Notes: generated by a model not told the origin, from the sequence alone. 64,000 nt of DNA from DATDAH01 sp963725155 (GCA_963725155.1 CAVRXU010000006.1:62001-126000); one strand, 5' to 3'. Shown: positions 49,661 through 57,933, numbered from the stretch's first letter. Numbers and translations: made by a program.

Positions 49661-50181
49661 GCCTCCTCCTCCTCGAGGTGCACATCGAGCGACATCGCCA
49701 AAGCGGCTCGACCGTGGTGGAGATACCCCCGGACGGTGGCCTCGGCGATCCCGAGCAGGGCGGCCACGTCGGCCACCGGCCGGTCCTCGAGGTAGTGGAG
49801 GGCGACGCACTGGGCCTGCCGCTTCGGCAGGTGGCGAACGGCCTCCCAGAAGGCCTCGTTGGCTATCACCAGCTCGGCTGGGGCGGTCCGGCGGGCAGCC
49901 AGCCGGACCAGAGCACGTGCCTCCCGGGTCCGTCGGCGCAAGGTCGAGGTGGCCAGGTTGACCGCCACCCGCCTCACCCAGGCGCCTGGATCGTCGTAGC
50001 CCGACACCGTCGACCAGCGCCGATAGGCCTGGACGAAGGCGTCCTGGGCCACCTCCTCGGCCACGGCCCGCTGGCCGCAGAGCACGAAGGCCAGCCCCAC
50101 CACCCGCCCGTACTCGGTCGCGAAGAACGACTCGAAGGTCGGGGTGGCGACATAGTCGGTGTGCACCACAACCGTGTCCAC
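49657..50181 (-). CDS. ECF-type RNA polymerase sigma factor
   Basis: About 174 residues from GTG 50181 (nearby GTGs at 50169 and 50166 also fit). Region 2: FESFFATEYGRVVGLAFVLC, AEEVAQDAFVQAYRRW; region 4: LPKRQAQCVALHYLEDRPVA and the helix-turn-helix VAALLGIAEATVRGYLHHGR. It resembles the SigE-family of actinobacterial ECF factors. The stop overlaps the ATG of paralogue B propeller gene, so both are translated together. A longer frame to GTG 50259 exists, but its extra residues are not sigma-like. Confidence 0.88.
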   Translation of the reverse strand: MDTVVVHTDYVATPTFESFFATEYGRVVGLAFVLCGQRAVAEEVAQDAFVQAYRRWSTVSGYDDPGAWVRRVAVNLATSTLRRRTREARALVRLAARRTAPAELVIANEAFWEAVRHLPKRQAQCVALHYLEDRPVADVAALLGIAEATVRGYLHHGRAALAMSLDVHLEEEEA

Positions 50182-50370
50182 AGCAGCTACACGCCGCAGC
50201 CCCCTGAAACGTTGGGCCGATGATCCCCCCACGGCGCGAAATCTTTGTCGCCAGACCACATCCAGACCACGAAACGGTGGTCAACCTTCAATGGTCACCA
50301 ACGGTCACTCCGATCTGGCGCTTGACCTGGGATACCCCCGGAATCCTGGGGTTCTCGCGAACCGGTCGCG

Positions 50371-50400
50371 TGCCTTCACACGACAGAGGCCACTGCTTCG
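50371..50400 (+). repeat. Partial copy of tRNA-Val (att-like site)
   Basis: Thirty bases matching tRNA-Val positions 40676-40705 (anticodon arm through the start of the T arm) at 28 of 30 positions, in the same orientation. Nothing before or after aligns well. It starts 7 bp beyond the stop of paralogue C and fits an attachment-site remnant made when DNA integrated at the tRNA gene. Confidence 0.8.
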
Positions 50401-50406
50401 TCAGCA

Positions 50407-51721
50407 TCACCCCGGTTGCCGGCCCCACATCTGGACCGGGACCCATGAGTGGTCGTAGACGAAACCCGTCAGCGACGAGCGATCAGTGAGCACCGTCACG
50501 TTCGTTGGCGTGTCAGCGCGAACGGCGAGCACGCCGGACGGCGTCCCTCCGACGGGGCCGTCACCTGCGTGGCTCCACGCCGAGTAGAGCAGCGTCGTGC
50601 CGTCCGGCGACCAGGTGACGCTGAAGGGGTACCAAGACTCCGGCCCGTTCGGCCCGTCGGTCTCCGGTGGCTCGATGACCGTCTGGTTCCCATCGGCAAC
50701 GTTCACGAGGACGACCTCGTGCCTTTCGCCAGTCCCGTTCAGGAGGCGTTGGTAGGCGATGCGTTCACCAGTCGGGGACCACACGGGACCGACACCGTGG
50801 TTCGCGGTGCCGACGTGGGTGAGCAACCGTTCGTTGGCGCCGTCGGCGTCGACCAGCCAGAGCTCGTCGGTGTCGTTCTCGCCGCCCTGGTACGCCAACG
50901 TCGAGCCGTCGGGCGACCACGTGAGGTTTGCGGCACGAACGGAGCCGAGTTGGCGGAGCTCGCCGGTCGACACGGAGTAGATGGTGACCGGCGTGGACGA
51001 GGTCTCGGCCGCCCGGTTCGGGCCGATGTCGCCCGCGATCGCGAGCTCGTCGGTGCCGGGGCGCCACTCGAGATCGGTGGGCCGGAGGTCTGGCAGGCGG
51101 CGGATCGCGCCGGTGTGCGTGTCGGCCACCCACACGTCACCGCTGCCGACGAATGCGACCCACCGGCCGTCAGGTGCCCAGGTCGCGCACGGGTGAGGGT
51201 CGAAGCCGGGGAGGGCATGGAAGCCATCGAGCGCGATCGACGTTCGGGGCCCCGATCGCCCCGTCGAGGCCGACCGAGACGATCACGAGCTCGGCGTCGC
51301 TCGACGCGGTGTCCGAGGAACCGGTCACCCGGCCGAACGACAGCCGCGTTCCGTCCGGAGACCATGTGGGACACGAGTCGTCGGCGGTATCCGATCCGGC
51401 TACATCGAGCCGACGGGCGTCTTCGCCCGGCCGGACGAGGTAGATGTCGCCGTCGCTGTCGAGCGCTACCCACCCGTTCGTGACGGGCGCGGAGACGGTC
51501 GTCGCCGGCGGGTCGGTCGTGATCGGCGGGGCGTCGTGGCGGTCGATCCGCAGCAGGGCCACGGCGCCGGCCACGAGGGCCAGGACAGCGACGCCGGCGA
51601 GGGCGACGACGAGCGGGCGGACGCCGCGCACCGGGCGGCGGTGGATCACCTCGTCGAGGTCGACGGGCTGGGCCCGCTCGACCAGGCGGCGGAGGCGGTC
51701 GGACAGCTCGTCGTCGTTCAT
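50407..51721 (-). pseudogene. Membrane-anchored TolB/PD40 propeller (paralogue C), frameshifted
   Basis: The first frame (ATG 51721) gives a cytosolic helix DDELSDRLRRLVERAQPVDL, the motif DEVIHRRPVRG, a TM helix LVVALAGVAVLALVAGAVAL, linker DAPPITTDPPATTV and the first blade CPTWSPDGTRLSFGR, then goes out of frame at the GTT of 51242-51244. Removing one of the two T bases restores TSIALDGFHALPGFDPH followed by CATWAPDGRWVAFVG and the remaining blades to VPVQMWGRQPG at 50407. The ATG overlaps the stop of the upstream sigma gene (ATGA). Mutation or sequencing error; otherwise an intact relative of A and B. Confidence 0.85.
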
Positions 51722-52185
51722 GGCTCGACTCCCAGCTCGGTGCGGAGCTTGGCCAGGCCCCGCCGGACGTGCGTGTTCACCGTCGAGATGGACGACCCGG
51801 TCAGCTCCGCGACCTCGTGCAGCTCCCAGCCGTAGCCCTTCACCAGGACGACGGCAGCGCGCTGGTTCGCCGACAGGCGGGTGAGCGCGGCGGCCAGTTC
51901 GGGCTCGACCTCCGGCTCGCCCGGTGCCGGCGGGGCCTCGAACAGCACTCGGCGGCGCCCTCGGGCCTTGGTGCAGCCGACCCGGTAGAGGTAGCCGGTC
52001 GGGTTCTCCATGGCCCGCAGCCGGTCCCAGTGCTCGAAGCCCCAGGCGAGGGCCTCCGCCGTGGCCTCCCGGCCGCGGTCGAGCCCGTAGCGGGCCACCA
52101 GGGCCCGTCGCAGGCTGGGCTCAGCGGCCGCGAAGAAGCCGTCGAAGCCCTCGTCGACGCCCTCGACCACCCCCACGACGTCCAT
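51718..52185 (-). CDS. ECF-type RNA polymerase sigma factor
   Basis: 155 residues from ATG 52185 (GTG 52188 adjacent). Region 2: FDGFFAAAEPSLRRALVARY, ATAEALAWGFEHWDRL, GYLYRVGCTKARGRRR; region 4: LSANQRAAVVLVKGYGWELH and the helix-turn-helix VAELTGSSISTVNTHVRRGL. It is divergent in sequence from the sigma at 49.7 kb, so the two sigma-propeller pairs are old duplicates or arrived separately. The stop overlaps the start of propeller paralogue C. Confidence 0.88.
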   Translation of the reverse strand: MDVVGVVEGVDEGFDGFFAAAEPSLRRALVARYGLDRGREATAEALAWGFEHWDRLRAMENPTGYLYRVGCTKARGRRRVLFEAPPAPGEPEVEPELAAALTRLSANQRAAVVLVKGYGWELHEVAELTGSSISTVNTHVRRGLAKLRTELGVEP

Positions 52186-52346
52186 CACACCATCGAGAGC
52201 ACCCAGGACCCGGCTTTTGCGACAGCTGTCCGTCGCGGCCCCGGTTGGGCCACCCCTTCTCGAGCGATGTCAGTCGAGCGGTCGCAGTGCGTCGGCGAGG
52301 GCATCCGCGATCTCCTCGAGGGAGTCACCATTTTCGTCGCGGCCCG

Positions 52347-52627
52347 CTACCGGATGGGCTGCCATTGCTGGAGCGGGATCCAGGGCGTTGTTGCGAGATC
52401 GCCGTTCGCGCCCGTGAGTCCGTCGCCCGAGAGCACCGTGGCCGGTCGAGCGGGGTCGACGGGAACCGACAGGAGGCCGGCGATCCCGGCGGAGTACAGC
52501 AGCTCGGTGCCGTCCGGCGACCAGCTGACGCTGTTCGCGTACTACGGCTCTGCGTGGGGCCCAAGCGGTGCGTAGTGGTCGTTCGAGATCGGCGGGATGA
52601 CGCGCTCGGTCCCAATCGGAGTGTCCC
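52347..52627 (-). pseudogene. C-terminal remnant of a TolB/PD40 propeller paralogue (D)
   Basis: The minus strand reads TPIGTERVIPPISNDHYAPL, an in-frame TAG at 52544-52542, then YANSVSWSPDGTELLYSAG and the C-terminus WIPLQQWQPIR before a final stop. This is closely similar to the last ~100 residues of paralogue A (IGTERAIPPIPNDFYG; WYANSVTWSPDGTELLYS). A Trp codon has become TAG. No upstream domains or start remain, so this is a decayed fourth copy. Confidence 0.88.
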
Positions 52628-52695
52628 CCCTCATCGTTCAACGATCCCAGTTTCCGCCGGTCGAACCGGAACTCCGCAGAAATCGGTGCGACCGG

Positions 52696-53580
52696 TCAGG
52701 TCTCCCACCTGAAGTCGAGGACCTCGGTGAGTGCCTCCATCTGTTCGAGGTGGTGCTGCAGCGACCGGCTCGGGAAGCGGTAGTTGAGGATGGTGGCCCC
52801 GGCGGCGATGTGCTCGTCGGCCTGTTCAAGGATCCTCTCCGGCTCGTGGAGCACGTCGAGGGCAGGCTCCGGCCACAGCGCAACGTCGAGCGGACGGGTC
52901 CGAGCCTGGGCCTCGGGTGATTCGGCCGCCCGGTCGAGCATCGAACGGACGTCCGCGGGGGCGAGCAGGAAGGGCACCCAGGCGTTGCCCAGCTCGAGCG
53001 CTCGCCGGAGTGATCGCAGGCTTCGGCCGCCGACCCAGATGGGGGGATTCTCCTGCACGCCGCTCGGGTCGACGACGACGTCCTTGAAGCGGTAGTGCTT
53101 GCCGTCGTAACGCGGCTCGCGCCGCCCCCACGACGCCAGGATGGCTCGCAAGGCGTCGTCGGCCCGGTCGCCGCGTCCCTCGAAGGGCTTGTCGAGGAGC
53201 TCGAACTCCTCGCGCAGCGAGCCGACACCGACGCCGAGGATCAGACGCCCGGCGCACAGGCGATCGAGCGTGCCGTAGCGCTTCACCACCTCGAGCGGGT
53301 GGTGGTAAGGCAGCACGACCATGTTCGTGGCCAGCCGAATCGACCGTGTGCTCGCGGCCAGGAAGGACAACGTCGAGAGCAGGTCCCAGTACCGCTTCCC
53401 GCGGCGCGCCTCGACGTCCACCGGCACGGCGATGTGCTCGCTCGCCGTCAGGTGGTGGTAGCCGAGCCGGTCGGCCGCGGTGGCGACCGCGACGAGATCG
53501 TCGACGGACCCGTCGATCTCCCACTCGTTGTGAGATCTCGGGAGCAGGATGACGATCGGTGTGATGATGCCGATCCGCAT
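52696..53580 (-). CDS. LLM-class F420-dependent oxidoreductase
   Basis: 294 residues. Luciferase-like fold: the opening MRIGIITPIVILLPRS, DDLVAVATAADRLGYHHLTA (helix with the conserved YxxLxxxEH-like element ending SEHIAVP), LAASTRSIRLATNMVVLPYHHP and RLILGVGVGSLREEFELLD are hallmarks of the TIGR03619-type F420-dependent group. VDPSGVQENPPIWVGGRS follows. It would use reduced F420 (or FMN) on an unknown substrate. GGGGGG-rich sequence sits before ATG 53580. First gene beyond the propeller array. Confidence 0.9.
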   Translation of the reverse strand: MRIGIITPIVILLPRSHNEWEIDGSVDDLVAVATAADRLGYHHLTASEHIAVPVDVEARRGKRYWDLLSTLSFLAASTRSIRLATNMVVLPYHHPLEVVKRYGTLDRLCAGRLILGVGVGSLREEFELLDKPFEGRGDRADDALRAILASWGRREPRYDGKHYRFKDVVVDPSGVQENPPIWVGGRSLRSLRRALELGNAWVPFLLAPADVRSMLDRAAESPEAQARTRPLDVALWPEPALDVLHEPERILEQADEHIAAGATILNYRFPSRSLQHHLEQMEALTEVLDFRWET

Positions 53581-53712
53581 TGCACCCCCCGGAGGTGTCG
53601 CGCCCAGTGTCGCTCAAACCGCTCCGGCCGGCGGGTTCACCGGTGGCCACAGTCCCACCAGCGCCGGCCCGGGACGAGCGGCTAAAACAGCCGCGGTGGG
53701 GGGAGTCGCGCG

Positions 53713-55704
53713 GTGGCGGGTGCCTTGGCGCTGGGACTGGTGGCGTCGGTGGTCGCGGTGGTCGGGGTGGCCCCGGCCGCGGCCGAGCCGGTGTTCCGGC
53801 CCGAGGACCCGGTCGTGGTCACCGGCCGGACGCTCAGGCCGCTGTTCGGGGTGGCCCCCGACCGGGTCGCCGCCTTCCGCCGCGAGGCCGGCGCCTGGGT
53901 CCCGATCCCGGTGCAGGTCGACGAGCGGGCCGTCGTCGACTTCGGCTCGGAACCGACGGCGAACGACGTCCCGGGGGCGACCGGGACCGTCTACGGGACC
54001 CAGGCCATCGGCGTGGTCGCCCTGCAGTACACCGACCCGGACACCTGGGTCGGTCCCGACCCGAATCCGGCCGTGGACCGCAACGACGAGGTTGCGCTGA
54101 TGGCCCGCGACGCCGGCGAGCAGGCGCTCGGCGCCGACCCGCCGGAGCACGTCGCCGCCGCCACCGGCGTGGAGCTGTCGATCACCGACCCGCTCGAGCC
54201 CGGCGCCCAGAGCTGGGTCTACCTCTTCGCCCACGACGGGACCCTCGACCCCTCCGCCGGACAGCACCTGGTCGACTACGACTTCTCGCTCGCCTCCGGC
54301 GACTACAAGGCCACCTACCTCCGGGCCGAAGGTCCCAACCCCGAGGACTCGACGGTCACGACGGCGGCCTACGCCCACCACTTCTCCGACCGCTGGGTCG
54401 ACGACGAGCTCCACATCACGGCCGGCGACGCCACCGGGGTCGACATCCTCGATCGGCACCGCAACCAGTTCGCCCCCTTCGAATGCGGGCGCAGCGAGGA
54501 CACGTTCTCGGACGGCGAGGGCGCCTTCGTCGTCAACCGGGTCGGGCCGGTCCGGGCCATCCGCTCGTACCTCGGCGCCAACAGCGGGCCGCTCAGCCAG
54601 CGCACCCACCTCTTCTACGAGGCCCGCCACGAGATCGTGAGCGACCTCCGGGTCCACGCGATCCCGGGGATGATGGAGCTCTTCGACTACAGCCCGGCCG
54701 CGGCCGGCATGACGTATCGCAACTCGGCGATGGGAGCGGACGTCACCATCGACGGGGTCCCCGACGCCGTGTCCACGGCCCGCAGCTTCTGGGAGATGGT
54801 GCGGGGGGCGCAGGGCTCGCTGATCAGCGTGCGCCACGCGACCATCGACCAGGACCTCCCCAACTCGGCCTACAGCACGTACTACCTCGACGATGCCACC
54901 CCGCCTGGCGACATGTGCACGGGCGACACCGCGGCCTACGGCGTCAGCGGGCTCCGACTGATCGCCTCGATCGCCAACACCGATCCCCGGTTTGCCCCGT
55001 ACCGCCGCTTCCGGGCCCTGCGGGTCCTCACGTACCGGGCCCCGGGAGCGACCGTGGCCGACGCCCGCAGCGTCCGTCAGCAGGTCGAGGCCCCGCTCGT
55101 CGTCACCGCCCGGCGGTTCTCCGGCTTTCCGCCCCACCCGTTCGTCGACGTCGACGGCCTGGCCCCGATCACGCCCGCCCTCGACTGGGCGGCTCACCAC
55201 GGGCTGGTCACCGGCTTCGCGGGGGAGTACCGCCCCGACGTGACGGTCCTTCGGGGTGCGGCGGTCAACACGCTGTGGCACGACGTCGACGAGCCCACAG
55301 CCACGGCGCCCCACGACTTCCCCGATGTCCCCCCGGGGGCCTTCTACGAGGACGCGCTGTCCTGGGCGTTCGAGGCCGGGGTGGTCGCGGGCTACCCCGA
55401 CGGGCGCTTCGGCCCCCAGGACCCGGTGACCCGGGGGCAGGTGGTCAACCTCCTCTGGGCGATGGTCGGCCGGCCCACGGGTGCTCCGCCCCACGGGTTC
55501 CCCGACGTGCCCCCGGGGGCCGTCTACGGCGACGCCCTCGACTGGGCCCGGGACCTGGGGCTGGTGACCGGCTACCCCGACGGGCGCTACCGGCCTCGCG
55601 ACCCCGTCACCCGCGGCCAGTTCGTGAACATGCTGTTCCGGTTGGCGGGCACGCCCGAGGGCTGGACGGCCTTCGGGCCGCCGCCGTCGACCGTCCGCTT
55701 CTAG
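53713..55704 (+). CDS. Secreted protein with three C-terminal SLH domains
   Basis: 663 residues from GTG 53713. Signal peptide AGALALGLVASVVAVVGVAPAA to about residue 24. A ~450-residue N-terminal region opens AEPVFRPEDPVVVTGRTLRP and shows no family I recognise. Residues ~475-650 contain three S-layer-homology repeats: the first PHPFVDVDGL to YRPDVTVLRGAAV, then FPDVPPGAFYEDALSWAFEAG with YPDGRFGPQDPVTRGQ, and FPDVPPGAVYGDALDWARDLG with YPDGRYRPRDPVTRGQ. SLH domains usually tether proteins to cell-wall glycans. It lacks other cell-wall motifs. Monocistronic; its stop shares CTAG with a minus-strand remnant. Confidence 0.85.
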   Translation: MAGALALGLVASVVAVVGVAPAAAEPVFRPEDPVVVTGRTLRPLFGVAPDRVAAFRREAGAWVPIPVQVDERAVVDFGSEPTANDVPGATGTVYGTQAIGVVALQYTDPDTWVGPDPNPAVDRNDEVALMARDAGEQALGADPPEHVAAATGVELSITDPLEPGAQSWVYLFAHDGTLDPSAGQHLVDYDFSLASGDYKATYLRAEGPNPEDSTVTTAAYAHHFSDRWVDDELHITAGDATGVDILDRHRNQFAPFECGRSEDTFSDGEGAFVVNRVGPVRAIRSYLGANSGPLSQRTHLFYEARHEIVSDLRVHAIPGMMELFDYSPAAAGMTYRNSAMGADVTIDGVPDAVSTARSFWEMVRGAQGSLISVRHATIDQDLPNSAYSTYYLDDATPPGDMCTGDTAAYGVSGLRLIASIANTDPRFAPYRRFRALRVLTYRAPGATVADARSVRQQVEAPLVVTARRFSGFPPHPFVDVDGLAPITPALDWAAHHGLVTGFAGEYRPDVTVLRGAAVNTLWHDVDEPTATAPHDFPDVPPGAFYEDALSWAFEAGVVAGYPDGRFGPQDPVTRGQVVNLLWAMVGRPTGAPPHGFPDVPPGAVYGDALDWARDLGLVTGYPDGRYRPRDPVTRGQFVNMLFRLAGTPEGWTAFGPPPSTVRF

Positions 55705-55838
55705 GTGTACTCGGCGGCAGCGGCGAGAGCGTCTCCGAACGCCTCGCCCGGAGGGCGGCCAATCAATTGCCAATTGGTGCGCGCGCGTCGGTGTCGAGTT
55801 CGAGTAGCCGACGACAGGTTGACCCGCGCCAGGTTTCA
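55701..55838 (-). pseudogene. Possible 3' remnant of a sugar-nucleotide epimerase
   Basis: On the minus strand, VVGYSNSTPTRAHQLAIDWPP in one frame and GRPPGEAFGDALAAAAEYT in the next look like the C-terminal helices of an extended SDR (usual pattern KAxxxLGWxP...ALAxxAEW). A one-base shift would join them. The rest of the gene is gone. It fills part of a 250-bp gap with no other gene. Weak evidence. Confidence 0.3.
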
Positions 55839-55954
55839 TGGAGCTCGGCAGCAGTTGCGCTTCGGCGCTACTCGCGGAACGTCACCGCCGTTTGAGCCGC
55901 GTCCCCCGTGAGATGCCGTAGGTTCGGCATCAGGCGCGAACAGAGGAGTCTGGT

Positions 55955-56266
55955 ATGTGGGCACAGCTCATCACGACACGGCTGAAGCCGGGTAGGGAAG
56001 ACGACCTGCAGGGTTTGGTCGACCAGTTGCGGGCGGCTGAACAAGGAGATTCAGGACTCATCCGCTCGCTGGCCATGCGGGACCAGAATGATCCGAGCCG
56101 GGCTTACATGCTCGTCGTCTTCGAGAGCGAGGAGAAGGCCCGCGCTCGCGAGAACGACCCGCGACGTCAGGAGGCGCTTCAGGCCGCGAGGGCGACGATG
56201 GCGGAGATCTTCGACGGTGTTCCAGAGTTCGTCGACCTGATCGTTGACGACGAGATGTCGGCGTAG
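55955..56266 (+). CDS. Antibiotic biosynthesis monooxygenase (ABM) domain protein
   Basis: 103 residues, a single ferredoxin-like ABM fold: MWAQLITTRLKPGREDDLQG, a central helix, MRDQNDPSRAYMLVVFESEE and ARATMAEIFDGVPEFVDLIV. ABM proteins act as cofactor-free monooxygenases, heme-degrading enzymes or stress proteins. Function here unknown. GAGGAG lies 8 nt before the ATG, and TAGGTT at 55919-55924 could be the -10 of its promoter. Codon bias is weaker than in core genes. Confidence 0.75.
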   Translation: MWAQLITTRLKPGREDDLQGLVDQLRAAEQGDSGLIRSLAMRDQNDPSRAYMLVVFESEEKARARENDPRRQEALQAARATMAEIFDGVPEFVDLIVDDEMSA

Positions 56267-56319
56267 GCGAAGCAGCCATCACAACGGGAGCGGGGGTCAA
56301 CCAGTCGTAATCGGACTTA

Positions 56320-57054
56320 TCAGGACGCCTTGGCCTCACGCTCGGTGTCGTCAGCGCTTCCCGGCCGCAACCGGGACGCCGCCTCGTGAGTTGCCTGGCG
56401 AAGGTCCTCGACCAGTTGCCTGGCGTCCTCACGGACGTCGTCGGTGCTCGCCACGGCGTGACCCCGCAGCGTTGCGACCGAGTCCTTGAGGGCGTCCAGG
56501 GCCCCGTCGGCCCGCTCCACGGCGGCAGCGACCTCGTCCCGGGCCCCGGAGGTCACCTGGCCTGCCTGCTCCCGCAGGCGGCGCATCTCCACTCGAGCCG
56601 CGTCGACCAGGTCGGCCAGGGCCTCCCGGTAGGTGTCGGCGCTGGAGGCGGCCTCAGTGCGCATGTCGGCCCGGACGGTGGAGAGCTCGGCCTCCAGGCG
56701 CTCGCTGGCCTGCTTCGCCTCCTCTGCCGCGTCCCGCCAGGCCCCGGCGGTGGCGTCGGCCAGACGGCGGACCATCGACTGGAGGCTCTCCCAGTTCGAC
56801 CGTGCCTGATCGAGGAAGGGCCGGAGCCGATCCCGTACGTCCTCGCTCTGCTCCTGGGCCCGATCACCGAGATCACGGAGCCGGTCGCCGAGGTCATCGA
56901 GCCGATCGGCCAGCAAGTGCTGGATGGACTCGCGCTCCGTCGCGGCCGATGTCGCGCGCACATCGGCCTGCCTCGTCTTGGCCGGTGCCTTCTTGGCGGC
57001 GGACTTCGCGGCAGCCGTCGTCTTGGCCGTGGTCGGCTTCTTGGTTGTGGGCAT
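56320..57054 (-). CDS. Coiled-coil protein with histone-like Lys/Ala tail
   Basis: 244 residues from ATG 57054. The first 30 residues are Lys/Ala/Thr-rich (PTTKKPTTAKTTAAAKSAAK), like the tails of actinobacterial HupB/histone-H1-like proteins. The remaining ~210 are one long amphipathic helix series with regular heptads (LADRLDDLGDRLRDLGDRAQ; EAELSTVRADMRTEAASS; LKDSVATLRGH), resembling apolipoprotein- or phasin-like proteins. It could bind DNA, storage granules or membrane surfaces. GAGGAGGAC just upstream supports the start. Reminiscent of granule- or nucleoid-associated proteins, but no family can be assigned. Confidence 0.6.
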   Translation of the reverse strand: MPTTKKPTTAKTTAAAKSAAKKAPAKTRQADVRATSAATERESIQHLLADRLDDLGDRLRDLGDRAQEQSEDVRDRLRPFLDQARSNWESLQSMVRRLADATAGAWRDAAEEAKQASERLEAELSTVRADMRTEAASSADTYREALADLVDAARVEMRRLREQAGQVTSGARDEVAAAVERADGALDALKDSVATLRGHAVASTDDVREDARQLVEDLRQATHEAASRLRPGSADDTEREAKAS

Positions 57055-57337
57055 GGATCCGTCCTCCTCATCCCCGCGGCCGGTCCCGGCCCGGTTCCTC
57101 CTCAGAGGATGAGGCCGTGAGCCGCTGACCGCTAGGGCACGAAGTCCCGAACCGCGTGCGCAAGCGGACCTTTGACAGCGCACGACGGCGACGTTCGACG
57201 CTGCCCCTCACCTACCTCGGCCGGGAGCATGGTTGCAGTGGTGGCGCGGCCGCCTCCGTCGTTGACGCCATCGCCTTGGGCGGGACCACACCGAGATCGC
57301 GACGCCGACTGCGGCACCGACGCCCGAGCACGCAGTA

Positions 57338-57568
57338 TCAGGCTGGTGGGATGGCGTCGGCGGGCCGGGCGATGAGGTAGATGAGCATGCCGATGAACGG
57401 GAGGGCCAGGATCAGGAACGCCCAACCTGCTTTCGCCCAGCCACTGTGGTCGCGACGGCGAAAGTTGTCGACGAACGCCCAGATCACGGCGAAGAAGATG
57501 GTGAAGACGAAGCCCCACCACAGCACGACCCAGAACATGCTCAATAGCGGGAAGTCATATGCGAACAT
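57338..57568 (-). CDS. PLDc_N-domain small membrane protein
   Basis: 76 residues with two TM helices: LLSMFWVVLWWGFVFTIFFA (about 8-27) and AGWAFLILALPFIGMLIYLI (about 47-66), the latter matching the phospholipase D N-terminal motif (GKxxWLLLxLxxPxxGxxxYL). FVDNFRRRDHSGWAKAGWA joins them. Such proteins are widespread actinobacterial membrane proteins with unknown roles, often near stress genes. GAGGAGG precedes ATG 57568. Confidence 0.82.
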   Translation of the reverse strand: MFAYDFPLLSMFWVVLWWGFVFTIFFAVIWAFVDNFRRRDHSGWAKAGWAFLILALPFIGMLIYLIARPADAIPPA

Positions 57569-57671
57569 GACGCCTCCTCAGGCGAGGGAAACTGACTCCC
57601 ACAAGATCCCCTCCGCGCTTCGGCAGCGATAGGGCACTTAGTCCCTGCTCGGGTCACGCGAATGTGGGGGA

Positions 57672-57803
57672 ATGCTGACCCGGGGGGCGCTCGTGTGGGA
57701 CATCCAGGACCGTGGCACTCCGAGCGGCGGCGAGGCCTTGATGGACGCCGCTGCGCACATCGAGAGCCGCACTGAGGCACAGCGGCAGTCCGGCGGCGAC
57801 TGA
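57672..57803 (+). CDS. Possible small protein (43 aa)
   Basis: A frame from ATG 57672 encodes MLTRGALVWDIQDRGTPSG through a hydrophilic helix ending QRQSGGD. Third positions are mostly G/C, as in genes. There is no ribosome binding site at proper distance and no family match. Could be real or chance in GC-rich DNA. Confidence 0.25.
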   Translation: MLTRGALVWDIQDRGTPSGGEALMDAAAHIESRTEAQRQSGGD

Positions 57804-57927
57804 CGCTGACCAGCTTTCCCTGGTCAGACACCTCCGCCGGGGAGGCGACGCCGCACCGACCACGTGCGCCGAGAAATCGCCTGCACGCGCAAGGCCCGGC
57901 CCCCGGTCAATGAGGACTGAGCCGGGC

Positions 57928-57933
57928 TAGCGT
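57928..57933 (+). promoter_or_regulatory. Putative -10 element of leaderless activator-like gene
   Basis: TAGCGT is followed by 5 nt to GTG 57939 or 8 nt to GTG 57942. No Shine-Dalgarno sequence. Confidence 0.4.

Noticed and set aside
53580..55895. Long plus and minus frames over the SLH gene
   Set aside because: Arg/Pro/Gly-rich products without motifs; the SLH frame has proper codon bias, signal peptide and domains.
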